Positions 1 through 6,283 of a stretch of 7,959 nt of DNA are shown here, one piece after another. The translations under genes were made by a program, and so were the position numbers. Source of the DNA: Archangium sp. (GTDB taxonomy: Bacteria; Myxococcota; Myxococcia; Myxococcales; Myxococcaceae); NCBI GenBank assembly GCA_016793585.1, contig JAEUJR010000452.1, positions 1 to 7,959 of the forward strand. Reading direction: 5' to 3'. Every line of letters starts with the position of its first letter. Position 1 is the first letter of the stretch. Below the pieces are notes generated by a model. That model was not told the DNA's origin. It did no database searches and saw only the letters and a list, made by a program, of their open reading frames with translations.

Positions 1-45
1 ACAGAGGGCCAACGCGTTGCTGTGCAAGCCCCGTTCTCACGAACG
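1..45. other. Left edge beyond the flagellin terminator, no gene seen
   Basis: This short stretch lies downstream of the flagellin terminator. It holds no convincing coding region. A small inverted repeat, CGTTC-TCAC-GAACG at 32-45, abuts the T-run of the terminator and could form a second weak hairpin. What lies further left cannot be seen. Confidence 0.5.
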
Positions 46-75
46 AAAAAGGCCCCCTGAGTTGGTCAGGGGGCC
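46..75 (-). terminator. Intrinsic (rho-independent) terminator of the flagellin unit
   Basis: Read on the minus strand this is a perfect 10-bp GC-rich stem, GGCCCCCTGA / TCAGGGGGCC (51-60 and 66-75), with a 5-nt loop (61-65). It is followed directly by five T residues (50-46). The T-run is present only in the minus-strand reading, so the terminator works for the leftward flagellar transcripts; the other strand has no T-run after the stem. It lies about 260 nt past the flagellin stop codon and is the only strong terminator seen in the window, so it probably also ends read-through from the flg operon. Confidence 0.88.
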
Positions 76-120
76 TCCGCCAACCCGCAGCCACCCGACT
101 TCGGGTCGGCAGCTGTGTTC

Positions 121-142
121 CCCAGTTCGACTCCGCCTTCGC
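121..142. repeat. 22-bp direct repeat, copy 1
   Basis: This 22-bp sequence begins CCCAGTTCGACT and ends GCCTTCGC. It is repeated without mismatch at 223-244, giving a period of 102 bases. Both copies follow a GTTC sequence. Both lie in the untranslated stretch between flagellin and its terminator. Confidence 0.75.
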
Positions 143-222
143 AGGCCTACTCGCCGCGGCAGGGTCGCTGGTGACGAGGGCCGCCGCTCCTCAGGCCTGC
201 TCGGGGCTTCGTCTCACGCGTT

Positions 223-244
223 CCCAGTTCGACTCCGCCTTCGC
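223..244. repeat. 22-bp direct repeat, copy 2
   Basis: This is an exact copy of the sequence at 121-142. Beyond the 22 bp the flanks diverge: copy 1 continues AGGCC and copy 2 continues TCATC. Only the short unit is therefore conserved, not a whole 102-bp tandem block. Confidence 0.75.
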
Positions 245-336
245 TCATCGCGTCGGCGGTTTCGTCCGACCGCTCGAGGCGTCTCACACCGAGTGCGCGT
301 CGACCCGAGCGGGTGCTTCAGGAGGAGGCGGCGGAA

Positions 337-1161
337 TCAGCCGAGCAGCTTGAGGGCCACCTGCGGCGCCTGGTTGGCCTGCGCGAGCACCGAGACACCG
401 GCCTGCATCATCACCTGGCTGCGGGCGAGCTTGCTGGTCTCTTCGGCCACGTCGACGTCGCGAATGCGGCTGTTCGCGGCGGAGAGCGACTCGGCCGACT
501 GCTGAATCGTCTGCACGACCGAGGCGAGGCGGTTGCCGGCGGCGCCGAACGTCGCGCGAGAGCTCGAGACCGTGTTGATCGCGGAGTCGATGGTGGTGAG
601 GGCCGCCTGCGCACCGGCCTGGGTCGAGAAGTCGAGCGCGTTGACGCCGAGGGCGGTCGCGGTCGAGTCCACCGTCGAGACCGTGATCTGGTCGTTGGCC
701 GCCACGTTGCGAATGCCGACCTGGAACGTGAGGTTGGTGGCCGAGTTCAGCAGCGCGGTGCCGTTGTATTCAGCGGCGTTCGCGATGCGCGTGATTTCAG
801 TGATGAGCGCGGTGTTCTCCGTCTGAATGTAGCCGCGCTCGGTGTTGCCCACGCCTGACGACGCGCTCTGCATGGCGAGCTCACGCATGCGGGTGAGCAG
901 CTCGGTCGTCTGGTTCAGGTTCGCTTCTGCCGTCTGAATCAGCGACTCGGCGTCCTGCGAGTTGCGGTTGGCCTGGTTGAAGCTGCGAATCTGCGCCTGC
1001 AGGTTGTTGCTGATGCCGAGGCCGGCAGCGTCGTCACCCGCGCGGGTGATTCGGAAGCCGCTCGACAGCTTGTTGAAGCTGTCGTTCTGCATCGACGTGG
1101 TGTTGAACAAGTTGCGCTGGGCATTGAGTGACGCGAGGTTGCTGCGAATGGTGAAGGACAT
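337..1161 (-). CDS. fliC: Flagellin, short form (D0/D1 only)
   Basis: This gene encodes the filament subunit of the flagellum, exported by the flagellar type III system and polymerised beyond the hook-filament junction. The 274-residue product starts MSFTIRSNLASLNAQRNL, followed by the classic N-terminal D0/D1 features KLSSGFRITRAGDDAAGLGI (about 31-50) and RMRELAMQ (91-98). The C-terminal helix has SRIRDVDVAEETSKLARSQ (231-249) and ends QAPQVALKLLG. Only about 50-60 residues separate the two conserved ends, so the variable outer domains D2/D3 of enterobacterial flagellins (about 500 residues) are absent. An AGGAGAG ribosome binding site (1165-1171) precedes the ATG. The gene has its own sigma-28-like promoter and terminator and is probably transcribed alone at high level. 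The family call is secure; which flagellin paralogue it is cannot be told from this window. Confidence 0.97.
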   Translation of the reverse strand: MSFTIRSNLASLNAQRNLFNTTSMQNDSFNKLSSGFRITRAGDDAAGLGISNNLQAQIRSFNQANRNSQDAESLIQTAEANLNQTTELLTRMRELAMQSASSGVGNTERGYIQTENTALITEITRIANAAEYNGTALLNSATNLTFQVGIRNVAANDQITVSTVDSTATALGVNALDFSTQAGAQAALTTIDSAINTVSSSRATFGAAGNRLASVVQTIQQSAESLSAANSRIRDVDVAEETSKLARSQVMMQAGVSVLAQANQAPQVALKLLG

Positions 1162-1186
1162 GGCCTCTCCTGGGTGTTGGGTGGTG

Positions 1187-1206
1187 AGGCGGTTGGTGTG
1201 CCGCCT
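1187..1206 (-). promoter_or_regulatory. Hairpin at the 5' end of the flagellin leader
   Basis: On the minus strand AGGCGG-CACACCAA-CCGCCT forms a perfect 6-bp stem with an 8-nt loop. It lies a few bases after the expected transcription start of the flagellin promoter, so it would sit at or very near the 5' end of the mRNA. A mostly A/C, probably unstructured spacer follows it up to the AGGAGAG ribosome binding site. Hairpins placed like this are known to protect long-lived mRNAs from 5'-end-dependent decay. That role here is inference. Confidence 0.45.
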
Positions 1207-1215
1207 TCACGTATT

Positions 1216-1242
1216 GGTTCGGCACGACCCCGGCCGGCCTTA
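1216..1242 (-). promoter_or_regulatory. Sigma-28 (FliA)-type promoter of flagellin
   Basis: On the minus strand TAAGGCCG (1242-1235), an 11-nt spacer, then GCCGAACC (1223-1216) matches the known FliA consensus TAAAGTTT-N11-GCCGATAA in spacing, in the TAA of the -35 and in GCCGA of the -10. The TAA of the -35 is also the stop codon of the upstream 651-residue gene. Transcription would start near 1207-1210 and give a leader of about 46 nt. The same layout, with the identical core CTTAAGGC, occurs before flgM (6302-6328), which strengthens both calls. Confidence 0.68.
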
Positions 1243-3195
1243 AGCGGCTTCGAGGTACCGGGCCAAAGCGCCCAGGTGGGCCGTCAGGCGACGCAGCACG
1301 CGCGCACGCACTGACAGCACCTCGAGAGCCGACGCGTCATTCGTCTGACGTGGCCACGAGACACGAGCGATCTTCACGCGGCCCCGCACACGCGGTGGCC
1401 AGTGCGAAAAGACGGTCTCGGCGAGCGCACGCCACCCCATGGCCTGACCCGCGCCGAACCGATCGGCCTCGAGCGAGACGATCGCATGGCCCCGCTCGTC
1501 GAGCTCCACCTGCAGCTCGATCGGCTCGACGCTCTCACTCGAGAGGCGGCCCATGGTCGAGGCGAGCGACGGGCTCACGCCCAGAGACAACGACGCGCCG
1601 ACCTGCTCGAGCAGCGCGCGCGTGTCGTCGACCCAGGTGTCGATCTGGCTGCGGGGAAACGTCTCGAGCAGCAGCCGCCCGGTGCCGTCGACGAAGAGCG
1701 CCTGCACCAGCTCGGGGGCTGCCGCGTAGAGGGTGACGTGCACGGCGAGCCGGCTCGCGACGCCTCGGGGCGGGCGCATGGCAGGGCCCCAGTCGGCGTG
1801 CTCGGGGAGCAGCGCGAGCCGGCGCGGGCGCCCCAGCGCGTTGGCGAGCGGAAGGTTGCGCACCTTGCCGTCGGCGGCCAGCAACAGGCGATCGCCGCGT
1901 TGCACGCCGATCGCCACGCCGCGCGGCACCTCGGCCGAGGCGATCTGCGAGAGCCGCGAGACGAGCAGGGGGTCGGCGCCGGGTCTCGGCGCCACCTCGA
2001 GCAACCGCCCGGCCGCCTTCATGCCCAGCGCCAGGCGAATGCAGTCGGCCGTCGTCAACCGCCGCGCCCGCAGCCTGCCCGTGGGCCCCAGCGACAGCGC
2101 GAGGTGTTTCAGGAAGCCGGGCTCGATGATGAAGAGCGTGCGTGGAGACTTCGCGAGCAGCAGCGAACGTGCCCGGCGCCATTCGGTCTGATTCGGGCAC
2201 AGCTTCGCAGACTCGTTCAGCGACCGCGCCCGCAGCGCGTCGAGCGAGTGGGCCTGGAACAGCGCCTGCCCGTCGAGCTCGAGCCGCCAGACGTCGCCGT
2301 CTTTCACCTCGACCGGGGCGTGCTTCTCGAGCAGCGCCTCGAAGGCCGGGCGCAGGGCGGGCAGCACGTGGCCGCCCATCACCCAGCGCTTGAGCTCCTG
2401 GCCCAGCTGCCGGCGCGGCTTGCCCGACAGGCGCTTCCACTGCAGGTGGGCGGCATGGCGAACCACCCGTGACGCGAGGCCGAGCTCGACGATGCCGGGC
2501 TCGGGGCCGAGCTGCTGCACGAGGCTCAGCAGCCGATCGTCACACGACGCGGCCGCCGCGAAGCGCTCGGGGCAGGCCAGCGAGAGGCCCGGCAGCAGCC
2601 GTGTGAAGGGCTCGTCGGTCGTGGCGGTGAGCGCCAGCGCACGCGCCAGCGGCGTCGGGGCGTACTTCGCGATGCGCGTCGGCTCGATGGTGTCTTGCGC
2701 TTCGAGAAACGGCACGTCGCCGGCGACGAGCCCCGCGAAGAAGAGGCGCTCGGCCGAGATCTTCTGCTCGAGCACGATCGACAGGCGCGGCGCCCACCGG
2801 GTGAGCAGCATCTGCAGCATCTGCACGCGCTCGTCGAGCCGCCGGTGCTCTTCGGCAGAGCGCTCGGTGACGGTGAGGAGCACGAGCTCCCAGCGATCAC
2901 CGTGCGCGACCAGCAGCGCCGACCGCACCAGCGGCCGGGTGGTGGCGAAGCCCAGGGGCGGGGGAAAGTCGATGGCCTCGCACGCGCGGCCCCAGCGACG
3001 ACGCCTGGGCATGCGCTGCACTCCCGGCGGCTCCCGATCGTAGCCAGGCCTGCGAAACCGGCCGCCGAGCAGCACCGGCACCAGCCTGATGATCGCGCGC
3101 TCCTCGTGGGTGAGCTGTTTGAGCAGGTGCGAGAGCCTGCGCCGGAAGAAGGGCGCCAGCGGGTGACACGCTCGCTCTGTGCGCAACCGGCTCAC
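1240..3195 (-). CDS. Uncharacterised 651-residue protein in the flagellar operon; possible degenerate CyaA-like protein
   Basis: I do not firmly recognise this protein. The frame is open for 651 codons from a GTG at 3195, which lies 13 nt after the flgL stop behind a weak GAGGG ribosome binding site, so it looks coupled to flgL. There is no signal peptide or clear membrane segment; the product looks cytoplasmic, Arg/Leu-rich and basic, especially at the N-terminus (MPRRRRWGR, 62-70). Three stretches resemble class I adenylate cyclases as I remember E. coli CyaA: LVPVLL...RRPGY...PPGV (38-59) against LLPTLL...LMPGY...PKGI; LLTRWAPRLSI (130-140) against LLENWAASLGV; and FVDGTGRLLLE...VDDTRALLE (501-530) against ILDESNRVEVY...VRDVSRFY. 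The catalytic GSxxS...SDxD signature expected near residues 92-110 is missing (VAHGDRWELVLLTV instead), so cyclase activity is unlikely. The reading frame is secure; the family link is tentative. Confidence 0.85.
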   Translation of the reverse strand: MSRLRTERACHPLAPFFRRRLSHLLKQLTHEERAIIRLVPVLLGGRFRRPGYDREPPGVQRMPRRRRWGRACEAIDFPPPLGFATTRPLVRSALLVAHGDRWELVLLTVTERSAEEHRRLDERVQMLQMLLTRWAPRLSIVLEQKISAERLFFAGLVAGDVPFLEAQDTIEPTRIAKYAPTPLARALALTATTDEPFTRLLPGLSLACPERFAAAASCDDRLLSLVQQLGPEPGIVELGLASRVVRHAAHLQWKRLSGKPRRQLGQELKRWVMGGHVLPALRPAFEALLEKHAPVEVKDGDVWRLELDGQALFQAHSLDALRARSLNESAKLCPNQTEWRRARSLLLAKSPRTLFIIEPGFLKHLALSLGPTGRLRARRLTTADCIRLALGMKAAGRLLEVAPRPGADPLLVSRLSQIASAEVPRGVAIGVQRGDRLLLAADGKVRNLPLANALGRPRRLALLPEHADWGPAMRPPRGVASRLAVHVTLYAAAPELVQALFVDGTGRLLLETFPRSQIDTWVDDTRALLEQVGASLSLGVSPSLASTMGRLSSESVEPIELQVELDERGHAIVSLEADRFGAGQAMGWRALAETVFSHWPPRVRGRVKIARVSWPRQTNDASALEVLSVRARVLRRLTAHLGALARYLEAA

Positions 3196-3208
3196 GGCAC
3201 CGCCCTCG

Positions 3209-4090
3209 TCACAAGACGTCGAGCAGCGTGAGCTTGAAGGACTTGGCCGACGCCGACATCGAGGCCTGCAGCGCCTGCTCGGCCGCAGCGAAGCGGGTGC
3301 TGGCTTCGATGATGTCGACGTCCTCCAGCTTCGAGCGCCCGGCCGTCGCCGTGTCGCGGTTGATGCGCGCGGTGCTCGACGCGAGATCGAACACGTTCAT
3401 CATCGCGCCCGCGCGAGAGCGTGACGCGGTCACCTGCTGCGTGCCGTCGGCGAGCGCCCGAATCGCGGTGCGAATGCCGGTGGTGTCGTTGGTCGTGAGC
3501 GCCGTGGCGAAGCTCGAGAGGGCCGCGAGCACGTCGATGCCGCCACCGGCGCCCTTGAAGGCCACGTCGGAGCGCACCGAGGCGTCTTGCAGAATGCCGG
3601 GCGCGATCTCCACCCGGCGGATGTTGGCGTCGCCGAGGTAGTTGCCGGCGGGGTCGAACGGGGGCGCGTCGTCTCGCATACCGCCGAAGACGTACCGATC
3701 ACCGTACCGCATGTTGATCTGCCCGAGCACCGACTGAAACAGCTGCTGCACCTCGGCGGCGGCGTTGCGCCGGTCGGCGGCGCCGTAGGTGTCGTTCGAC
3801 AGCTGCACCGCGAGCTCGGACGCGCGGGTGAGGCTGGTGAGCACCTGATCGAACGCGCCGTCGACCACGCCGAGCTCTTCACTCGCGCGGTCGGCGGCCG
3901 TCATCATCGCGTCCTGGCGGCTGCGATCCTGGGCGAAGCGGGTGATGAGCCCGGCGGCTGCCGAGTCGTCCCACGGCGTTTCCACGCGCTTGCCCGACGA
4001 GACGCGATCTCCGGCGAGGGTGCTCTCGGCGCGGCTGCGCATGAGCCGGCTGTTCGCCAGATCGAACATGTACGTGTCGCTGACCCTCAT
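3209..4090 (-). CDS. flgL: Hook-filament junction protein FlgL (HAP3)
   Basis: This is the second junction protein, linking the hook-FlgK layer to the first flagellin subunits; it is secreted through the flagellar export channel. The 293-residue product begins MRVSDTYMFDLANSRL and has the flagellin-like N-terminal segment TLAGDRVSSGKRVETPWDD (24-42). The FlgL signature DRYVFGG is at 131-137, and a flagellin-like C-terminal helix, KLEDVDIIEASTRFAAAEQA (254-273), leads to the end LTLLDVL. I chose the ATG at 4090 rather than the GTG at 4102: it gives the usual MRVS start, lies 8 nt past the flgK stop and has a GAGGGGA ribosome binding site overlapping that stop. The GTG alternative would add only four residues (MRGA). 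The unknown 651-residue gene follows after 13 nt. Confidence 0.95.
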   Translation of the reverse strand: MRVSDTYMFDLANSRLMRSRAESTLAGDRVSSGKRVETPWDDSAAAGLITRFAQDRSRQDAMMTAADRASEELGVVDGAFDQVLTSLTRASELAVQLSNDTYGAADRRNAAAEVQQLFQSVLGQINMRYGDRYVFGGMRDDAPPFDPAGNYLGDANIRRVEIAPGILQDASVRSDVAFKGAGGGIDVLAALSSFATALTTNDTTGIRTAIRALADGTQQVTASRSRAGAMMNVFDLASSTARINRDTATAGRSKLEDVDIIEASTRFAAAEQALQASMSASAKSFKLTLLDVL

Positions 4091-4098
4091 GGCTCCCC

Positions 4099-5493
4099 TC
4101 ACTTCAGCGCCAACAACGTCTCCAACATCTGATCGGCCGTCTTGATGACGCGGCTGACCGCTTCGTACGCGCGCTGCGAGCGCTGCATGTTCACCAGCTC
4201 TTCGTCGATCGACACGCCCGAGGCCGACTGGCGCAGGGCGTTCAGGTTCGTCAGCACGGCGGCGTCGCCTTCACTCGTGGCCGTGACGCGCGCGGCGGTG
4301 GCGCCGTAGTTCGCGGTGATGCTGGCGAGCTCGGCTTCGGCGCTGCGGCCGCCGCTGAGCAGCTGCGACTCGGTGTCGATCAGCGCCTGGGCGATGGTGC
4401 CGTCACCCGAAGCACCCGCGACGCCGGCCGCAGGGAACAACGAGGCGTTGCTGGCGATGGCCGGGTCGATCGTGAGGCTTCGCGCGGCGCCCGTCACCGT
4501 CGCCTGCACGTTGAAGACCGAGTGGCCAGTCGAGCCGTCGAGCGCGAAGCCCGTCTGTGAGACCGCGTTGATCGCGTTGCCGAAGTCGAAGGCGAGCTGA
4601 TCGAGCCTCGTCTGCGCGCTCGCCATCGCCCCATCACGGGCCGCCATCATTCCACCGAGCTCGCCGCCGGGCGGCTGAAGGAGCTGTGTGGGCGAGGTGG
4701 CCGAAGGCGTCTGCACCCACAGGCCGAGGCGGGAGCCGTTCGCCGGGTCGGGCCGCGCCGAGATCGTCGCCGCGCGATCTCCCTGCACGAGCGAGACGCC
4801 AGAGGGCAGGGTGAGGTTCGCGTCGCCAGCGTTGTTGGCGATGACGGTGGCGCCGGTGAGCACGGCCACGCGGTCGACCAGCTTCTGGCGCGCGTCGAGC
4901 AGATCGTTGGGTCGGCCGCCTGCGATCGACGCCTGCGAGATCTGCGAGTTGAGGCGGGCGATCTGTTGCAGCGACTCGTTGACCTCGGGCAGTTGGCCTT
5001 CGATGCGCGAGTCGACACCCGTGCGCGCGGCGTCGAGCGCGATGGCCGTCTGGTTGAAGCTGACCGCGAGCCGGGTCGCCGCGCCCACCACCGCTTCACG
5101 CACGTTGGGGCTGCCGGGGTTCTGCGCGAGGGCGCGCAGCTGTGAGTAGAAGTTCGAGAGCGCGTCGGTGAGCCCCGCGTCGGGGTTGAGCGCGCTGACG
5201 CCCTTGAGCAGATCGGCCTGCGTCGTCGAGAAGCGCTCGTTGCCCAGCGCGCCCGACATCTGCTGCTCGACGAACCGATCTCTCGACTGGGTGATCGCCT
5301 GCAGCACCGCGCCGCGGCCGATGTACGCGCTGCCGAACTGATCGGCGGGGCTGACGGCGGCCAGCTCGGCGCGCTGCCTCGCGAAGCCCGGGGTGTTCGC
5401 GTTCGAGAGGTTGTGGGCGACGGTCGACGAGTAGGCCTGCTGCGCCTGCAAGCTCATCGCACCTTGACGGAGGACTGAGAGGAGGCCGCTCAT
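4099..5493 (-). CDS. flgK: Hook-filament junction protein FlgK (HAP1)
   Basis: This is the first hook-associated protein, which caps the finished hook and adapts it to the filament. The 464-residue product opens MSGLLSVLRQGAMSLQAQQA and carries the rod/hook family signature SNANTPGFARQR (30-41). Its last 40 residues hold the conserved C-terminal D0 helix: SGVSIDEELVNMQRSQRAYE (425-444), then VIKTADQMLETLLALK. A middle region rich in Ala, Ser and Gly replaces the variable domain. It is shorter than the roughly 550-residue Salmonella protein, and the loss lies in the centre. The start codon overlaps the flgN stop (TGATG), so translation is probably coupled to its chaperone. All the conserved ends needed for export and assembly are present. 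Confidence 0.96.
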   Translation of the reverse strand: MSGLLSVLRQGAMSLQAQQAYSSTVAHNLSNANTPGFARQRAELAAVSPADQFGSAYIGRGAVLQAITQSRDRFVEQQMSGALGNERFSTTQADLLKGVSALNPDAGLTDALSNFYSQLRALAQNPGSPNVREAVVGAATRLAVSFNQTAIALDAARTGVDSRIEGQLPEVNESLQQIARLNSQISQASIAGGRPNDLLDARQKLVDRVAVLTGATVIANNAGDANLTLPSGVSLVQGDRAATISARPDPANGSRLGLWVQTPSATSPTQLLQPPGGELGGMMAARDGAMASAQTRLDQLAFDFGNAINAVSQTGFALDGSTGHSVFNVQATVTGAARSLTIDPAIASNASLFPAAGVAGASGDGTIAQALIDTESQLLSGGRSAEAELASITANYGATAARVTATSEGDAAVLTNLNALRQSASGVSIDEELVNMQRSQRAYEAVSRVIKTADQMLETLLALK

Positions 5494-5963
5494 CAGACGT
5501 GCTCCGAGTGAGTGGACGCTTCGGTGGCGACGAGGCCGCCGCGTCGGCCGTACGCCTGCGGTCGCGGGGCCAGGTGCGCCACGTACGCACGCACGAAGGT
5601 GAGCGCGCGCTCGGCCAGCGCCTGGTTGAACACATCGAGCTCCTTGAGGGCGGCGGTGAGCGCACGAATCTCGGCGAACACCGACGACAGCTGCGCGGCC
5701 TCGAACGGGAACCAGGCCGTGAGCTGCTGCAGCGTCACGTCCTTCTCGCCGTGCTCCTCGGCCACCTCCTGCAGGGCGAGGGCGAGCGAGTCAGACAGCT
5801 GGCTCGAGCGATGGTTGAACGCGTCGCGCTCCGAAGCCTGGAGCAGCAACGCGTCGACCTGCATCGCCTTGAGCACCGAGCGCGCGGCACGAGACCGCTT
5901 CACCTCGGCGGTCAGCGCGTCGCGCAGCTCAATCGACAACGAAATGGCGGCTTCGAGTGGCAT
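5493..5963 (-). CDS. flgN: FlgN-family flagellar export chaperone
   Basis: FlgN binds the C-terminal helices of FlgK and FlgL in the cytoplasm and delivers them to the export gate. The call rests on size (156 residues), an all-helical composition, the C-terminal AYGRRG motif that resembles the Tyr-x-x-x-Gly ending of the family, and position between flgM and flgK. From the ATG at 5963 the protein begins MPLEAAISLSIELRDALTAE. A GTG at 5984 and an ATG at 5981 lie further upstream and would add seven or six residues, but they have no clear ribosome binding site. The ATG at 5963 has a GGGGA stretch at suitable distance, although that lies within a hairpin (5964-5979). FlgN sequences diverge strongly, so the family call relies partly on context. 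Confidence 0.82.
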   Translation of the reverse strand: MPLEAAISLSIELRDALTAEVKRSRAARSVLKAMQVDALLLQASERDAFNHRSSQLSDSLALALQEVAEEHGEKDVTLQQLTAWFPFEAAQLSSVFAEIRALTAALKELDVFNQALAERALTFVRAYVAHLAPRPQAYGRRGGLVATEASTHSEHV

Positions 5964-5979
5964 GGGCGGTTCCCCGCCC
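5964..5979 (-). promoter_or_regulatory. GNRA-capped hairpin covering the flgN ribosome binding site
   Basis: Immediately before the chosen flgN ATG the transcript reads GGGCGG-GGAA-CCGCCC, a perfect 6-bp GC stem closed by a GGAA loop, which fits the very stable GNRA tetraloop class. The only Shine-Dalgarno-like bases (GGGGA) are in this hairpin, and it starts 2 nt after the flgM stop. Ribosomes finishing flgM would melt it, so it could make flgN translation depend on flgM translation. The structure is seen; the coupling is inference. Confidence 0.5.
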
Positions 5980-5980
5980 A

Positions 5981-6283
5981 TCACTGGAACAGGGCACGCA
6001 ACCGGGCTTCGATCTCGGCCTCAGAGACCAGCTGGTTCGCGATCTGTTGCGGCGATGGGTAGTACTGGCCGTTCTTCACGGCGTTGATCACTTCCTGAAC
6101 CCGCTGCGCCCGGCTCGCCGCCCCGAGCGACTGCGCCGCGGGAATGTCGACGGAGGCTTCGGCCTTCGTCACCGAGACCTTCTCCTTCGGTCCCGAGCTG
6201 GCCTCGGCCTTCTCCGCAGGCGCCGCTGCACGTTGCGCCGCCAACGGAACGATTTGCCCTGCTTTTTGGTCGTTCACTTTCAT
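5981..6283 (-). CDS. flgM: Anti-sigma-28 factor FlgM
   Basis: FlgM binds the flagellar sigma factor FliA in the cytoplasm and is exported once the hook is complete, freeing sigma-28 for late genes. The 100-residue product has a disordered Ala/Lys/Glu-rich N-terminal half, the usual export part. The conserved C-terminal sigma-binding half includes RVQEVINAVKNGQYYPSPQQ (61-80), then IANQLV. The ATG overlaps the flgJ stop (ATGA), and a GGAGAG ribosome binding site lies at 6289-6294. A sigma-28-like promoter lies just upstream, so FlgM would be made both from operon read-through and from its own late promoter, as known for Salmonella. The first dozen codons are markedly AT-richer than the surroundings, which should keep the start site open. 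Confidence 0.93.
   Translation of the reverse strand: MKVNDQKAGQIVPLAAQRAAAPAEKAEASSGPKEKVSVTKAEASVDIPAAQSLGAASRAQRVQEVINAVKNGQYYPSPQQIANQLVSEAEIEARLRALFQ

Larger units (their letters stand above)
76..336. other. Long non-coding 3' region of flagellin with short repeats
   Basis: These 261 bases lie between the flagellin stop codon and its terminator. No reading frame here has both plausible composition and a ribosome binding site. What it holds is structure and repetition: an inverted repeat ACCCG-ACTT-CGGGT at 93-106 region, a 22-bp exact direct repeat (121-142 and 223-244), a related pair AGGCCTACTCG / AGGCCTGCTCG (143-153, 193-203), and CGTCTCAC twice (210-217, 280-287). It may be a structured mRNA 3' end or the remains of a repetitive element. 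No function is assigned. Confidence 0.55.

Noticed and set aside
121..142. AGTTCGACTCC in the repeats, resembling the T-arm of a tRNA or a tRNA-derived attachment site
   Set aside because: The flanks cannot form the 5-bp T stem (A-C and C-C mismatches), there is no acceptor stem or CCA end, and no integrase gene is visible.
320..328. AGGAGGAGG on the plus strand, a perfect Shine-Dalgarno-like sequence
   Set aside because: No start codon follows at a suitable distance on the plus strand; the downstream frame is antisense to flagellin.
1162..1173. AGGA within the flagellin ribosome binding site as a CsrA target, as at the hag leader of Bacillus
   Set aside because: Only one GGA is present and it is not in a hairpin loop; no csrA or fliW gene is seen in the window, so a site cannot be claimed.
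1535..2440. 301-codon minus-strand frame overlapping the 651-residue gene in another register
   Set aside because: Its product is Ala/Arg/Gly-rich without any recognisable motif, and the other register has balanced composition and coupled spacing to flgL.
1402..2472. 356-codon open frame on the plus strand, and several other long plus-strand frames
   Set aside because: They lie antisense to the 651-residue gene and flg genes, their translations are low-complexity Arg/Gln/His/Ala-rich, and they lack ribosome binding sites. Long shadow frames are expected in GC-rich DNA.
4091..4102. GTG at 4102 as the flgL start (4-nt overlap with flgK)
   Set aside because: The ATG at 4090 gives the usual FlgL N-terminus MRVS and has a GAGGGGA ribosome binding site; the GTG adds four unsupported residues.
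4130..4137. GCCGATCA on the minus strand, resembling a sigma-28 -10 element before flgL
   Set aside because: No TAA-type -35 lies 11 nt upstream (CAGCCGCG instead), and the bases encode the conserved FlgK C-terminal KTADQM segment.
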